From Pleurodeles waltl (Eukaryota > Chordata > Amphibia > Caudata > Salamandridae), in the NCBI RefSeq assembly GCF_031143425.1, contig NC_090450.1:217197442-217261441 (forward strand): DNA of 64,000 nt, read 5' to 3'. The position numbers and the translations under genes were made by a program. The stretch's first letter is position 1; each line of letters opens with the position of its first letter. Shown here piece after piece: positions 11,574 through 24,459 of this stretch. The notes beneath the pieces were generated by a model, which made no database searches, was not told the origin of the DNA, and saw only the letters and a program-made list of their open reading frames with translations.

Positions 11574-12279
11574 ATCTTATAATAGCACATTGAAACACAA
11601 TAGCTCCAACAGGGGCTATCACAGCATCTAAACAGAGTTGTTTCCAACAGTTCAACGCCACTCACAAGTAAGTGCGGGCCGATCACCGACCCTAGGAACA
11701 GTACCTTGGAAAACAAGGGAACAAAGATGCTGAACAGGGTCGGGGAGGTGAGGAGTCACTGGAACCAGTGCAGCACCAATTCCTTAATGTTACTTTGGAG
11801 GGGAGGTGTTAGTTCATTACTGCTAGGCAGGGGAGGTGAGATGCCAGTTCCGTACAGTTACAGGGGAGGTGATGCAGTGTCAATGGCGAGGCGTTGGTTC
11901 CTTGCTATCTGGTGGCGTCAATAAATCCAGCAGGTCAAGATGAGAGGCATTAGCTATGCGGTGTTCCTATCACACCACAGGCCACAGGAGCTGCGGCAGA
12001 GTCGGGTATCACGGACATCGGTGACATGGCACTTGGGACTTATACAGTGGCGGGACTTTGGAGGTGCTGTGGCAGCGTGGGCCTGCAGTGTCAGTCACGG
12101 TCATTGCAGTCAGCAGGACCACGGCTCCCATGTAGGCGGCAGCACGGAGTTGGAAAGTGGCGCCAGTTCCAAAGTCCCTCTTGAGCTGATGTGCTCACTC
12201 CCAAGGGCCCAGGAACTGGATTTGGCACCACTTGGCAAGCAGGACCTCAGAAAGTGAGCTCAGGTCCTGGCAAATTAAG
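11574..12279 (-). repeat. LTR-like sequence, part of the split gypsy LTR
   Basis: It joins 2248 if element 1 is removed (one TAA kept) and continues after the MITE at 13177. No coding potential is seen. The assignment to the same minus-sense gypsy LTR rests on continuity only. Confidence 0.45.
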
Positions 12280-13176
12280 GGGCATATTTATACTCTGTTT
12301 GCGCCGGATTTGCGTCGTTTTTTTTTTACGCAAATCCGACGCAAAGCTAACTCCATATTTATACTTTGGCGTTAGACCCGTCTAGCGCCAAAGATCTTGG
12401 AGTTTGCGTCATTTTTTAGCGTGGACACCTACCTTGCGTTAATGATATGCAAGGTAGGAGTTCCCTTCTAAAAAATGACTCTAAGGCATGTGCGCCTTAT
12501 TTAAACTCCCGAGCAAAAATGACACACAGAAGTGGGCGGGCCTTAAAAAATGACGTCCAGCCGCTTTTGCGTCATTTTTTAACACCTGGTCAGGGAGGCG
12601 TTAAGGGACCTGTGGGCTCGGAAGGAGCCCAGAGGTGCCCTTCCATGCCCCCAGGGACACCCCCTGCCACCCTTGCCCACCCCAGGAGGACACCCAAGGA
12701 TGGAGGGACCCATCCCAGGGAACTTAAGGTAAGTTCAGGTAAGTATTTTATTTTTATTTTTTTTGTGGCATAGGGGGGCCTGATTTGTGCCCCCCTACAT
12801 GCCACTATGCCCAATGACCATGCCCAGGGGACATAAGTCCCCTGGGCATGGCCATTGGGCAAGGGGGCATGACTCCTGTCTGTGCTAAGACAGGAGTCAT
12901 TTCAATGGGGGTTGGCCGCAAATCGGGTTGAGGCCAAAATTTTGCCTCAGACCTGACTTGCCCCATTTTTTGACACCCAAGCTCCATTTTCCCCTACGCC
13001 GGCGCTGCCTGCTGTGAGTCATTTTTTTTTACGCACACCGGTCAGCTGCGCCGGCTAACGTCATTCAGTAAATAAGGCGCCCGCATGGCGCTTTGGAATG
13101 GAGTTAGCCGGCGTTAAAATTTTTGACGCACAACTGCGTTGGCGCAGTTGTGCATCAAAAAGTATAAATATGGCCC
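12280..13176. mobile_element. Hairpin-chain MITE, family 2 (897 bp)
   Basis: TIRs are GGGGCATATTTATACT at the left and the near-complement of GGGCCATATTTATACT at the right. Both sides carry TAA (12277-12279, 13177-13179), so it belongs to the Harbinger-type TWA-targeting group despite a different TIR. The interior again consists of successive palindromes: 12299-12346 (TTTGCG arms around a T run), about 12350-12410, a long one around 12787-12880 and one at about 12868-12900. It is non-coding. A second full copy is at 24918-25832. Confidence 0.88.
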
Positions 13177-14322
13177 TAAGTCTTTGATGTCCCTGAGACT
13201 TCTTACCATGAGGCAAACTCAGTCCAAGCCCTTGAAGAACCTTTGGAATCAGGTTGTAGAAAGCAAAGTCCAGTCCTTTCACTCCCAGGACAGAAGCAGC
13301 AAGCAGTAGGTCAGCACAGCAAAGCAACAGATAGAATGACATTCCCTCCTGAAGCATCCAGGTCTTCTTCCTGGCAGAATGTCCTCAGTCCAGAAGGATT
13401 CCAACTTTGTGGGGTCAGAGGTTTAATACTTATAATTATTTCTGCCTTTTAAGTAGGCAAAAGTCAAAGAAAGTCCTTTGTAGTGCACAAGACCCTGCTT
13501 TTCCTGCCCTGGCCCCAGACACACTCCAGGGTTTGGAGACAGACACAGCCCTATTCAGGTGCAAGTTTCTGTTCCTCTCACCACTCTAGCTCAGGAAGTC
13601 CCATCAGGATAAGCAGGGCACACCTCAGCTCCCTTTGTGTGACTATCTACTGTGAATTCACAAATATCCCAAGGGTCATCCTGACTCAGTGGTGTACTCC
13701 ACAGACACGCAGAGGACAAGAATGGTTAAGCGAGAAAATTACCACTTTCTAAAATTGACATTTTCAAACTTACAATTTAAAAAAACAACTTCACAAAAAG
13801 ATGTATTTTTAAATCGTGAGTTCAGAGATCCCAAGCTCCATAACTCTATCTGGCCTCCCCCAAGAGAGGGTCAACAGTAAAGGGCAATGATCAGCAGAGT
13901 ACGTGCTAACTACTCTGTATCAACAATCTGTTCACCCAGTAGATCGTGCACAAGAAACAATGTGATCTGGTGTGTATGTCATGGAGTGAGGAATAAAGCA
14001 AAAAATCTCTGTCATTAGGTGATCTAATTGCCACGCGTCATGGAGTCTCCTATACGTCACCCAGTACCAAAAATGTTGTGCCATCCATATGCATAGAACA
14101 CCTCACACTAGGGTAGTGAAATGGTCTCAGGTTAGGTCAGGGTCACAATTAAAGTTGCCATCATATATACTCTGGGTTTGTGGGTCCCTATAGAGCATGG
14201 GGGTGAGAGTGTCAAAAAAGGAGTTTTAGTTACTGTTAGGTAACTAAAGGTTCACTATTGTAAGTGGGGACTCATCTAGTTGCCCCTCTACAATCACATA
14301 ACACGCCTTACATCTACACAAT
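13177..14322 (-). repeat. LTR-like sequence, continuation
   Basis: This is sequence of the same character as 11574-12279, without an open coding frame. It contains purine- and pyrimidine-rich blocks typical of LTR U3 regions, but I see neither TATA nor end motif, so the classification is tentative. Confidence 0.35.
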
Positions 14323-14926
14323 GGGCCTGATTCTGACCCTGGCGGCCGGTGACCGCCAGGGTCACCGGCCACGGGAGCACCGCCGACAGGCTGGCAGTGC
14401 TCCGAAGGGCATTCAGAAAGGGTAAACCGGCGGTCACCCGCTGGTTTACCGCTGCCCTTCTGAATCCTCCATGGCGGCGGAGCGCGCTCCGCCGCCATGG
14501 GGATTCAGACACCCCCTACCGCCATCCTGTTCATGGCGGGAAACCCGCCATGAATAGGATGGCGGTAGGGGGTGCCGCGGGGCCCCTGGGGGCCCATGCA
14601 GTGCCCATGCCAATGGCATGGGCACTGCAGGGGCCCCATAAGAGGGCCCCGCAAAGTATTTCAGTGTCTGCTATGCAGACACTGAAATACGCGACGGGTG
14701 CCACTGCACCCGTCGCACCTTCCCACTACGCCGGCTCAATTCTGAGCCGGCGTCCTCATGGGAAGGTTGATTTGCCCTGGACTGGCGGGCAGCCTTTTGG
14801 CGGCCGCCCGCCAGCCCAGGGCAAATCTCAGAATCACTGCAGCGGTCTTTCGACCGCGGTGCGGTGTTCTGACGGGGTTACTTTGGCGGGCGGCCTCCGC
14901 CGCCCGCCAAAGTAAGAATGACCCCC
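14323..14926. mobile_element. Hairpin-chain Harbinger MITE, family 1 (about 604 bp)
   Basis: It is a close relative of 3071-3687. Its ends are GGGCCTGATTCTGACCCTGG and, reversed, GGGGGTCATTCTTACTTTGG. The same hairpins occur in the same order, including the perfect GC-rich palindrome around 14471-14498 and the long one ending near 14820. It lacks one of the early hairpins of the first copy. The flanking triplets (AAT and TAT) no longer match exactly. Confidence 0.88.
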
Positions 14927-15113
14927 TATATGTATCTCCCACATACAAGATCCCCAGAGCAATACATAGCAGGACTTTACATGCATAAGCCGATGTGGAA
15001 GTACCATAAATCTCTCTCCTCGATTTTGCATACACTTTATGGACATCCTGAAGCATCAGGTGTATCTTTATAAAAGAGTAATATGAGTGAGACAACACTT
15101 AAGATAAGCATGC

Positions 15114-18100
15114 TGTAGGAGGCTGGCCTGGCTTTTAGTGGGGACCTGATGGTACTTACACCTTGTGCCAGGTCCAGTTACCCCTTATTAGTCAATTAGT
15201 AGTGTCTAGCAGCTTAGGCTGATAGAGGTAGCTATAGCAGAGCCGCTTAGGCTGATCTAGCAGACATGCAAAGCTCCTACTATACCACTTATATCATATA
15301 GCACTATATCATAAGAAACACAATACTCACAGTTACTAAAAATAAAGGTACTTTATTTTAGTGACAATGTGCAAAAATATCTTGGAGGATATACTCCCTT
15401 AGGAGGTAAGTAAAATACACAAAATATACACACAAACCAAAATCAGGTAAGTAAACAGTTAGAAAAGTAGTGCAAACACTATAGACTACAATAGAATGCA
15501 ATAGGCCTAGGGGCAACACAAACCACATACTAAGAAAGTGGAATGTGAACCACTTAGGGACTCCAGGCCTTAGTGTAGTGTGTAGAGGGTCGCTGGAAGT
15601 GTAAGAAAACACTAAGGGTGTCCAAGATACCCCACCCAAAGACCCTGAAAAGTAGGAGTAAAGTTACCCTACTTCCCCAGAAACACACTAAAGTTGTGAT
15701 AGGAGATTCTGCAAGACAACAACTGACTGCAAAGCACTGAGGACGGATTTCTGGACCTGAGGACCTGAAAGGAAGGGGACCAAGTCCAAGACTCACAAAA
15801 GTGTCCAGGGGGGCAGGAGCCCACTAAACCCCGGATGAAGGTGCAAAATGGGTGCCTCTGGGTGGAAGAAGCTGAAGATTCTGCAACAACGGAAGATGCC
15901 AGGAACTTCTCCTTTGCACAGAAGATGTTCCACGGCGTGCTGGAGGATACAGAGTTGTTTCCATGCAGAAAGAGTGTAAACAAGACTTGCTAGCTGCAAA
16001 GGTTGCAGTTGAAGAAAATGGGTGCTGCCTGGGCCCAGGAAGGACCAGGAGGTCGCCTCTTGGAGGAGGAGACAGAGAGATTACTCAGCAATACAGAGAG
16101 CCCATGCAGAAGCAGGCAGCACCTGCAGAAGCAGTTGAACAGGCATTCAAGAAATCTGAGCACAGTGGTCATCTCAACACTACAAAAGAGGGTCCCATGA
16201 AGTCGATGGTCAACTCAGCAAGTTGAACAATGCAGGATTGAGTGCTGGGGACCTGGGCTATGCTGTGCATGAAGGATTCCTTGCAAAAGTGCACAGAAGC
16301 CCTAGCAGCTGCAGTTCACACAGTACACAGGATTACTGTCTGGCATGGGGAGGCAAGGACTTACCTCCACCAAATTTGAACAGAAGGACCACTGGACTGT
16401 CAGGGTCACTTGGATCTAGTTCCTGAGTTCCAGGGACCATGCTTGTCGAGATGAGAGGGGACCCAGTGGACTGGTGAAGCAGAAGTTTTGTGCCTGCGTT
16501 AGCAGGGAGAAGATTCCGTCGACCCACAGGAGATTTCTTCTTGGCTTCCAGTGTAGGGTGAAGGCAGACAGCCCTCAGAGCATGCACCACCAGGAAACAG
16601 TCGAGAAAGCCGGCAGGATTAGGCTTTACAATGTTGCTGGTAGTAGTCTTGCTACTTTGTTGCAGTTTTGCAGGCATCCTGGAGCAGTCAGCAGTTGATC
16701 CTTGGCAGAAGGTGAAGAGCGAGATGCAGAGGAACTCTGTTGAGCTCTTGCATTCGTTATCCAATGAGAAACCCACAGGAGAGACCCTAAATAGCCCTCA
16801 TAGGAGGATTGGCCACCTAACCAGGTAAGCACCTATCAGGAGGGCTCTCTGACGTCACCTGCTGGCACTGGCCACTCAGAGGCCTCCATTGTCCCCTCAC
16901 ACCTCTGCATACAAGATGACAGAGGTCTGGGAAACACTGGAGGAGCTCTGGGCACCACCCCTGGGGTGGTGATGGATGGACAGGGGAGTTGTCAATCCCC
17001 TTTCCTTAGTCCAGTTTTGCGCCAGAGCAGGGTCTGGGGGATCACTGAACCAGTGTAGACTGGCTTATGCAGGAGGACACCATCTGTGCCCTTGAAAGCT
17101 TTTCCAGACGCTGGAGAAGGCTACTCCTCCCCAGCCCTTAACACCTATTACCAAAGGGAGAGGGTGTAACACCCTCTCTCAAGGGAAATCCTTAGTTCTG
17201 CCTTCCTGGGACTGGGCTGCCCAGACCCCAGGTGGGCAGAAGCCTGTCTGTGTGTTGGCACAGCTGTAGCTGCAGTGAAAACCCCAGAGAGCTGGTTTGG
17301 CAGTACCGGAGGTCCATGCTGGAGCCCTGGGGATGCATGGGGTTGGCACCCCAGTACCATATTTGGCATGGGGGGACAATTCCATGATCTTAGCCATGTT
17401 ACATGGCCATATTCGGAGTTACCATTGTGATGCTACATATAGGTATTGACCTGTATGTAGTGCACGCGCGTAATAGTGTCCCCGCACTCACAAAGTCTGG
17501 GGAAATTACCCTGAACAATGTGGGAGCACCTTGGCTAGTGCCGGGGTGCCCTCACACTTAGTAACTTTGCACCTAACCTTCACTAAGTGAGGGTTAGACA
17601 TATAGGTGACTTATAAGTTACTTAAGTGCAGTGTAAAATGGCTGTGAAATAACGTGGACGTTATTTCACTCAGGCTGCAGTGGCAGTCCTGTGTAAGAAT
17701 TGTCTGAGCTCCCTATGGGTGGCAAAAGAAATGCTGCAGCCCATACGGATCTCCTGGAACCCCAATACCCTGGGTACCTACGTACCATATACTAGGGAAT
17801 TATAAGGGTGTTCCAGTGTGCCAATCAGAATTGGTAAAAAATGGCCACTAGCCTGCAGTGACAATTTTAAAGACAGAGAGAGCATAAACACTGAGGTTCT
17901 GGTGAGCAGAGCATCAGTGACACAGTTAGGCATCACACAGGGAACACATTCAGGCCACAACCTATGAGCACTGGGACCCTGGCTAGCAGGGTCCCAGTGA
18001 GACATATAAAACACACTGACAAATAGGGTTTTAACTATGAGCACAGGGGTCCTGGCTAGCAGGATCCCAGTGAGACAGTAAAACACCCTGACAGATACTC

Positions 18101-18154
18101 ACAAGAAGGCCAAAAGTGGGGGTAACAAGGCTAGAAAGAGGCTACATTCCTACA
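15114..18154 (-). mobile_element. Solo LTR of a Ty3/gypsy-like element (3041 bp)
   Basis: It begins TGTAGGAGGCTGGCC and ends CTACATTCCTACA, that is TG...CA, and is flanked by a perfect 5-bp duplication CATGC (15109-15113, 18155-18159). No internal coding sequence exists, so it is a solo LTR left by LTR-LTR recombination. Orientation is taken from the element at 53229-56502, whose 5' LTR ends in the same AGCCTCCTACA. A polyadenylation signal AATAAA lies at 15357-15352 in the sense direction, about 240 bp before the LTR end. Same family as 21453-24459, 52693-53228 and 56503-56721. Confidence 0.9.
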
Positions 18155-18159
18155 CATGC

Positions 18160-18864
18160 ATGCTGTAGCACTTCGCTGGAGTAGTCATGCCCTTCAAGTT
18201 CCATGTCACAAAGTTTTATTGTGGGGTGGAGCTACCTGCAGTGGTACCCATGGAAGCAACTGGTAATATGAGTTGGTTAGCACCTGTTACTGTCATCCCC
18301 TGTGAGTGCATTATAAGGAGCCATCCGTTCACCACAAGTGGAGCCACTGTCCTCATGTCCCCTGCACAGGACCCTTAGCTGACAACTCCAGGTACTGCTT
18401 TAAGACTAAAAGAAAAAATGCTAAATCAGAAAACCCTCCATCCCAACTCCCGTCCCCAGCCAGGAATAATTTGTGTCCTCACCCATTAAACACCAAATAA
18501 CAATAGGAAAACTCAAAGTAAAACAAAACAGGTCTAGTTCTGGACTCTCCTGGGTCATGCTTCCTTAGTTGTGCATGAGCTCCTGTGGTCCAGCCCACAT
18601 CAATTGGTGGTACGCTGGGACCATGGTCATAAGGTTGTTCCATATGATGAAGTGAGCCGTAACCCTAAAGAAATAGTAGGGATGGCAGGGATGATATCAG
18701 CCTCTATAATTCAAACCAGGTCATCAGCCATCTGAGGTGTGAGGGCAGGGCCAAGGGCTATATCCATTGACAACCCTCAGAGCAACCAGTTTCAGAGCTA
18801 GCATCCGATGTATGATGCAACCTGAGGATCGCAAAGGGGCTCATGCTGTGCTTCAAAGCCTCTG
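18160..18864. other. Unclassified sequence, no gene seen
   Basis: No convincing ORF or terminal structure. It directly follows the L1 ORF1-like remnant in the minus sense and may be the decayed continuation of that element, but I see no reverse transcriptase motifs. Confidence 0.3.
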
Positions 18865-19960
18865 TCACAGCCTGAGCCTGCTACCTGGCAACCAGGTCCT
18901 GAGTAAGGTGAGTTTTGACACCTCTGCAGCTCCTATTGCGAGGTCGGGGTACCAGTAATGCCCAACCCGTTGGTCCTCCCCAGAGGCAGTCACCAGTTCC
19001 TCAGCATGAAGCCATGTCCACACATCCTCAGATGATGGGAAAAAGTGTGAAGTCTCTCTGTCCACCACTTTAAGTTTCGCAGGACACAAAAGGACATACT
19101 TGAATTACAGTTCCCAAAGTCATTGCTTGACCTTTACATGAGAGTTACCAAGATGCTGTACTTCCTCTGTAAATTCAGCATAAGCCATGACCACCCCATT
19201 CTTGAATCGTCACTGACCCTTCATACAAAACATGTGCAGAATCATATCCCAGTCTTGGTAGTGTGAAAAGGGTGCAATAAGAGGATGCGGCATTCCAGTT
19301 ATGCGGATTCCAGTTATGCAATGTGCATATTCCATAGAGAAGAACTTCCGGACTCTGCTCTCCAACACCATAGACATCAACTAGTCCTAGACAAAGAGTT
19401 CGACACTCTGGCCTTCAGCCAGCTCTGGGAAACCCAGAAAAATGACATTATTGCTCCTCAAAAGTCCTTCAGGTCCTCCTGCCCTGCAGTGCAGAGATGC
19501 CATCTCTTTTCTCATCGCTGACAGTTGGGCCAGGAGATCCTGTAGAACTGGTTGCAAAGTAGCGAGGGAGTATTCAGCATCGTCCACTCAGTCCATCAAC
19601 TTGCAGTGATTAGCTCTGAGGAGATTCACATCTCAGAGATACAATATCAATCTTGCCTTCCAGTGATGTTTTGGTGTCCAGGATTGCATGGAACACTTTC
19701 TCAAATTGCACAGAGTGTCCCTGTAGTGTGATCTCCAGGTGTTTGAGAACTCACAGGGTGTGATCAGGTGGGATGGTAGGAGCAGAGACCCCACTGGTGC
19801 CCAGGGTTGTTTTCCGGGCTGTGTTGGATTTAACCATCTGGTCCCCACAAGTACAGCTCTAAGCCAGCTGAGCTCTTCTTGCATGAGTAGATGAAGGAGA
19901 CTCCTGGTAGCTCCTTTGTACCCGTTGCTTACACGGAGTTCTAGATCTTTGAAGAAAGGC
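18865..19960 (-). pseudogene. L1-type LINE ORF1 remnant
   Basis: On the minus strand a coiled-coil-like stretch (LATLQPVLQDLLAQLSAMRK, about 19570-19510) is followed by LRSNNVIFLGFPELAEGQSV, which has the form of the start of the L1 ORF1p RNA-recognition domain (RRNNxRxxGxPE). A C-terminal piece with LLCPAKLKVVD and DVWTWL lies near 19080-18990. Upstream, HAILDTKTSLEGKID-like text is readable near 19690-19640. Numerous stops and frameshifts show that it is old. The call rests on motif order and the coiled coil, and no ORF2 was identified. Confidence 0.6.
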
Positions 19961-21452
19961 AAAGTCCTCTTTGTGGTGATGCCCAGAGTGTGCAGCAGGT
20001 GCAGTCCTTTAGATTGCAGTCCTTCTTGGTGCAGACCACGGGTTTAGCAGGGTAGTCCTTCTTCTTCTGATTTATTCCAACAAGGTTGTGAGTTGCTGGG
20101 CAGCTCTCCCACTTTTATCCAGATTTCTGGCCTGGCTAGTAGGTTGGTGCAGGGTGCCACTCTCTCTGATGACCCATTTCCTTAGACATGTGGCACATTT
20201 TTGTCCCATAAAGCACCCTTTCTTAAAAAAACACAAAATCAAGAAAATCTCCCCTAGAGGTTTAGGCCTGGCTAAGCCCACCCAGGTGTGGCTAACTTTC
20301 TTCTACACTCCCCTTCCAGCCCCCCTCTTAATTAAATTACAGGGGCTCCCATCTGGCTGGGAATGCAAGAACCAGAGTCCTGCAATATCTTTCCTTCTCC
20401 CTTTGAGGACCTGTTTGGCTACCTAGCCCTCTTCCTGTCCTGGCATGTGCTGCTGCAGATCTCCTCCTTCCAGACGGTCCCTTTGTCTCAGCCCAGGCCA
20501 CTTCTCATCTCATCAGAGCTGCATGATCAGCCTGTCGAGGTAACTTCAGGAAAGAGTTCTAAAACTCTTTCCCTGTAATAGTTATGCTAATTCTAACCTT
20601 GGCAGGTTTTCAGATTTCTCTTAACTATTATTTTGACACTTTGAATCATATTTCTAGGTCACTGTTATCAAAAGATAGACTTTATAAGTTTTAAATAAAG
20701 CCTTCCCGTGTTAGCCTAGGAAGCTAATGTATTACAATGTGAAAAAGCAACATTGGCATTTTTTCCCTGAACAGGGCATATAAAACATCTTTTATCATGA
20801 CTCTGCTTATATTTACAATCTGCCCTATCCTTGGGGCACCTAGGGCAGAGCAAGGGAGAGCTGCATTTAAAATAACAGCAGACACCACAACAGGGCACCC
20901 ATAAGTGCTTTAATCCCTCTGGGGCCCTAAATGTACATGCTGTACCATATGCTAGGGGCTTATAGGTAGGTTGTCAGAGCAAATTATAATTATGCTGAAT
21001 TACCATATACCTTTTAAACAGAGCCTTGGCCATGTGCCTGGTTAGCAGAGCCCAGGACACAGTCAGAGTCAGTAACCACCAGTATCAGTCAAAAAATGGG
21101 GAGTAATCAGGGCAAAAGGATGACTTTCTCACAGAGGCCAATATACCAAGGTGGCCTGGGGAAGGAGCAAGGAAGGGACATCAGCAGTGCACACCACCAA
21201 ATTGAGTTAGACTATGCCTCATGTGAGTTGTCTTAGCTGGCAAGGACTAACCACTGGGCCGCCCAGTGTCAGGTGTTCAACAATTTGGAACCAAAGCATA
21301 AGGAGACAATCTGACAGGACTAGGGACTCAAAAGAAAGCAAAGATTAGGTTACTGCAAAGTCAGGAGGACAAATCAGCCATTTCCCTGGCACAGGGCATC
21401 CTAATCACAAATTGTAACTGGCAGACAGGTGCCCCCAAGGGGTATAAGCAAG
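19961..21452. repeat. Unclassified repeat-like sequence, possibly LTR
   Basis: Non-coding. Its texture (short polypyrimidine blocks, CAGGGCATATAAA-like text near 20775, gene-less) is that of an old LTR, but no paired ends or target duplication were found. It is interrupted at 21453 by the solo LTR. Confidence 0.3.
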
Positions 21453-24400
21453 TGTGAGGAAGTATCCTCTTTCTAGCATGGTTACCCCCATTTTTGGCAT
21501 GCTTGTGAGTGTTTGTCAGTGTGTTTTTACTGTCTCCCGGGGATCCTGCTAGGACCCCGGTGCTCATAGTTTAAAACCCTATTTGTCAGTGTGCTTTGCC
21601 TGTCTCACTGGGATCCTTCTAGCCAGGAACCCAGTGCTCATAGCTTGTGGCTTATTTGTGTGGTCAGTATACTTGACTGTTTCACTGAAGTTCTGCTAAC
21701 CAGAACTCCAGTGCTTATGTTCTCTCTACTTTCCAAATTTTTCACTACAGTTCAGTGACTCTATATTCCAATTTTGATTGGCACACTTGACCCCTCTAAT
21801 AAGTCCCTTGTATATGGTACCTAGGTACTGAGGGCATTGGGGTTCCAGGAGATCCTTATGGGCTGCAGCATTTCTTTTGGCACCAATAAGGAGCTAATAC
21901 AACCCTTTCTCCAGGACTACCACTGCAGCTGAGTGAAATAGTGCACACACTATTTCACAGCCATTTTACACTGCACTAAGTAACTTATAAGTCACCTATA
22001 TTTCTAACCTTCAATTACTGAAGGCTAGGTACAAAGTTACTGTGTGTGGGGTCAACCTTGCACTAGCAAAGGTGCCCCCATATTGTCCAAGGCCAAATCC
22101 CCGGACTTCGTGAGAGCGGCGATACCATTATAAGCATGCACTACATATATTTCAAGACATATATGTAGCTTCACAATGGTAACTCCGAATATGGCCATGT
22201 GAGGTGTCTAAGATCATGGAATTGACCAAATTTGGTATTGGAGGGCAATCCAAATTTGGTATTGGGGGGCAAATCCCATGTACCCTGGGGGCTCCACCAT
22301 GGGCCCCCAGCACTGCCAAACTAGCTCTCTGAGGTTTCCACTGCAGCCCCAGCTGCTGCCACTTCACAGACAAATTTCTGCCCTCCTGGGGATTGAGCAG
22401 CTCAATCCTAGGAAGGCAGAACAATGCATTTCCTTTAGGAGAGGGGTGTTACACCCTCTCCCATTGGTAATAGGTGTTACAGGCATGGGAGGGGTAGCCT
22501 CCCAGGGCCTCTGGAAATGCTTTGAAGGGCACAAACAGTGCCCTCTTTGCATAATCCAGTCCACACCGGTTCAGGGACCCCCAGGCCATGCTCTGGCGTG
22601 AAACTGGACAAAGGAAAGGGGAGTGACCACTCCCCTATCAATCACCAGCGCTCCTCCAGTGTGTCCCTGGTGTTAGCCATCTTGGATTCCAAGGTGTGGA
22701 GACCCTCTGGAGACCTCTGAGTGGCCAGTGGCAGCAGGGGATGTCATACACCCCTCTTGATAGGTGCATACCTGTGTAGGTAGCCAATCACCCTCTCAGG
22801 GTTAATTAGGGTCTCTCCTCTGGTTGTCTCCTCAGATTCGGTTTGCAAGATTCCTCCAGGATTCCTCTGCATCCTCTGCTTCAGCTTCTGACTGTTGGAT
22901 CAACCACAGACTGCTTGAGGAACCGCTGTAACTGCAACAAAGTATTCAGGATGACTCCTGTGACCTGCAACTTCAGCTCCAGCCACCATTTGCAACAGTT
23001 TCCAAGGTGTGCACACTCTGAGGACTGCCTGTCTTCACCCTGCACCAGAAGAACCAAAGGAATATTGCGTGGAGTGACAGAGTCACTTCCCTGATTCTGC
23101 AGGCACCCTTCTGCGACGACAACCAGTACACTGGGACTCCTTTCCTGATGATGAGCGTGGTCTCTGGAACACAGGGGGTGGACCAAAATGACCTAGACTG
23201 TCCAAATGTCCAGCTGTCCAAATTTGGTGGAGGTAAGAACTTGCCTTCCCGTGCTGCAACAGTACCCCTGTGCACTGCGTCCAAAGGTTCTTCATGCACA
23301 GCGTAGCTCAGGTCCCCAGCACTCCATCCAGCTATGCACAGCTCCCTGAGTTGTTCTGCGACGGCGTCGGACCTTCCAGTGTAGTGCTGTGACGACCGCA
23401 CTTTGGATTTTCTTTGTCCCTGAGTTCTGGGGCTCCTGTGGGTGCTGCCTGGTCTTCTGAGGGCTCTCTGAAGTGCTGAGAGCCCCCTCTGTCTCCTCAG
23501 TCCGAGTTGAGACTCCCAGGTCCCTCCTGGGTCGAGGCAGCTCCTCTTTGATGCAAACACATACTTGCTTGAACCAAGGCTTGTTGGCAGAATCCAGCAA
23601 TGCAAACAGCCTGCATCCAACAACTCTACGTGGGACATCTCCTGCACCATGCAGGAACTCACAGCCATCTTCTTTGGTGCAGTTATGTACTTTTCTTCTG
23701 ACCGGAGAATCCACTTTTGTGCCTTCTTCGAGGTTGGCAGATGCTCCTGTCCTTCCTGGACTCTTCTAGGACTTCTGGACTTGGTTGCCTCTCTCCACAG
23801 GTCTTCAGATCCAGGAATCCATTGTTTGTTGCTTGCAGTCTTCCTTGATTCTTGCACAATCCTTTATCATGACTTGTAGTGTGTCCTGAGGAAACTTGCT
23901 GTACTTTACTCCTGCTCTCCTGGGCTCCCAGGTGGGGCACATTACTTACCTTTTGTGTTTTCCTACACTCCCAGCGCCCCTCTACACACTACACTTGCCT
24001 AGGCGGGAATTCGACATTCACATTCCACTATTTTAGTATATGGTTTGTGTTTCCCCTAGGTCCATTGCAATCTATTGTATTTTCTACTGTTTGCACAATT
24101 CTAAGACTGTTTACTTACCTGATTTTGTTACTAGTGTAAATACTTCGTATAATACTTACCTCCAGAAGGAGTATTGCATCTAAGATATTTTTTGGACTTG
24201 TGTCACTAAAATAAAGTATCTTTATTTTTGGTAACAATGAGTATTGACTTTTATTGTGTTTAAGTACTGTGTAACTACTGTGGTATTGCAGGAGCTTTGC
24301 ATGTCTCCTAGTTCAGCCTAAGCTGCTCTGCTACAGCTACCTCAAGACAGCCTGAGCTACTAGAACACTGCCTACATTTCACTTATAAGGGATCATTGTA

Positions 24401-24459
24401 CCTCTTTATAAAGTGTAAGTACCTTAGGTACCCACTACAAACCAGGCCAGCCTCCTACA
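21453..24459 (+). mobile_element. Solo LTR of a Ty3/gypsy-like element (3007 bp), sense orientation
   Basis: It begins TGTGAGGAAGTATCC and ends CAGCCTCCTACA. It is flanked by a perfect 5-bp duplication GCAAG (21448-21452, 24460-24464). It is the reverse-orientation counterpart of 15114-18154. AATAAA sits at 24210-24215 in the sense direction, about 245 bp before the end. Open frames inside it (for example 22973-23857 on the minus strand) show no known domain and no homologous protein reading in the sister LTR, so I do not call a gene. Confidence 0.9.

Noticed and set aside
22973..23857. 294-codon ORF on the minus strand
   Set aside because: It lies in a solo LTR antisense to it. The other LTR copy does not preserve the frame and no domain is seen.
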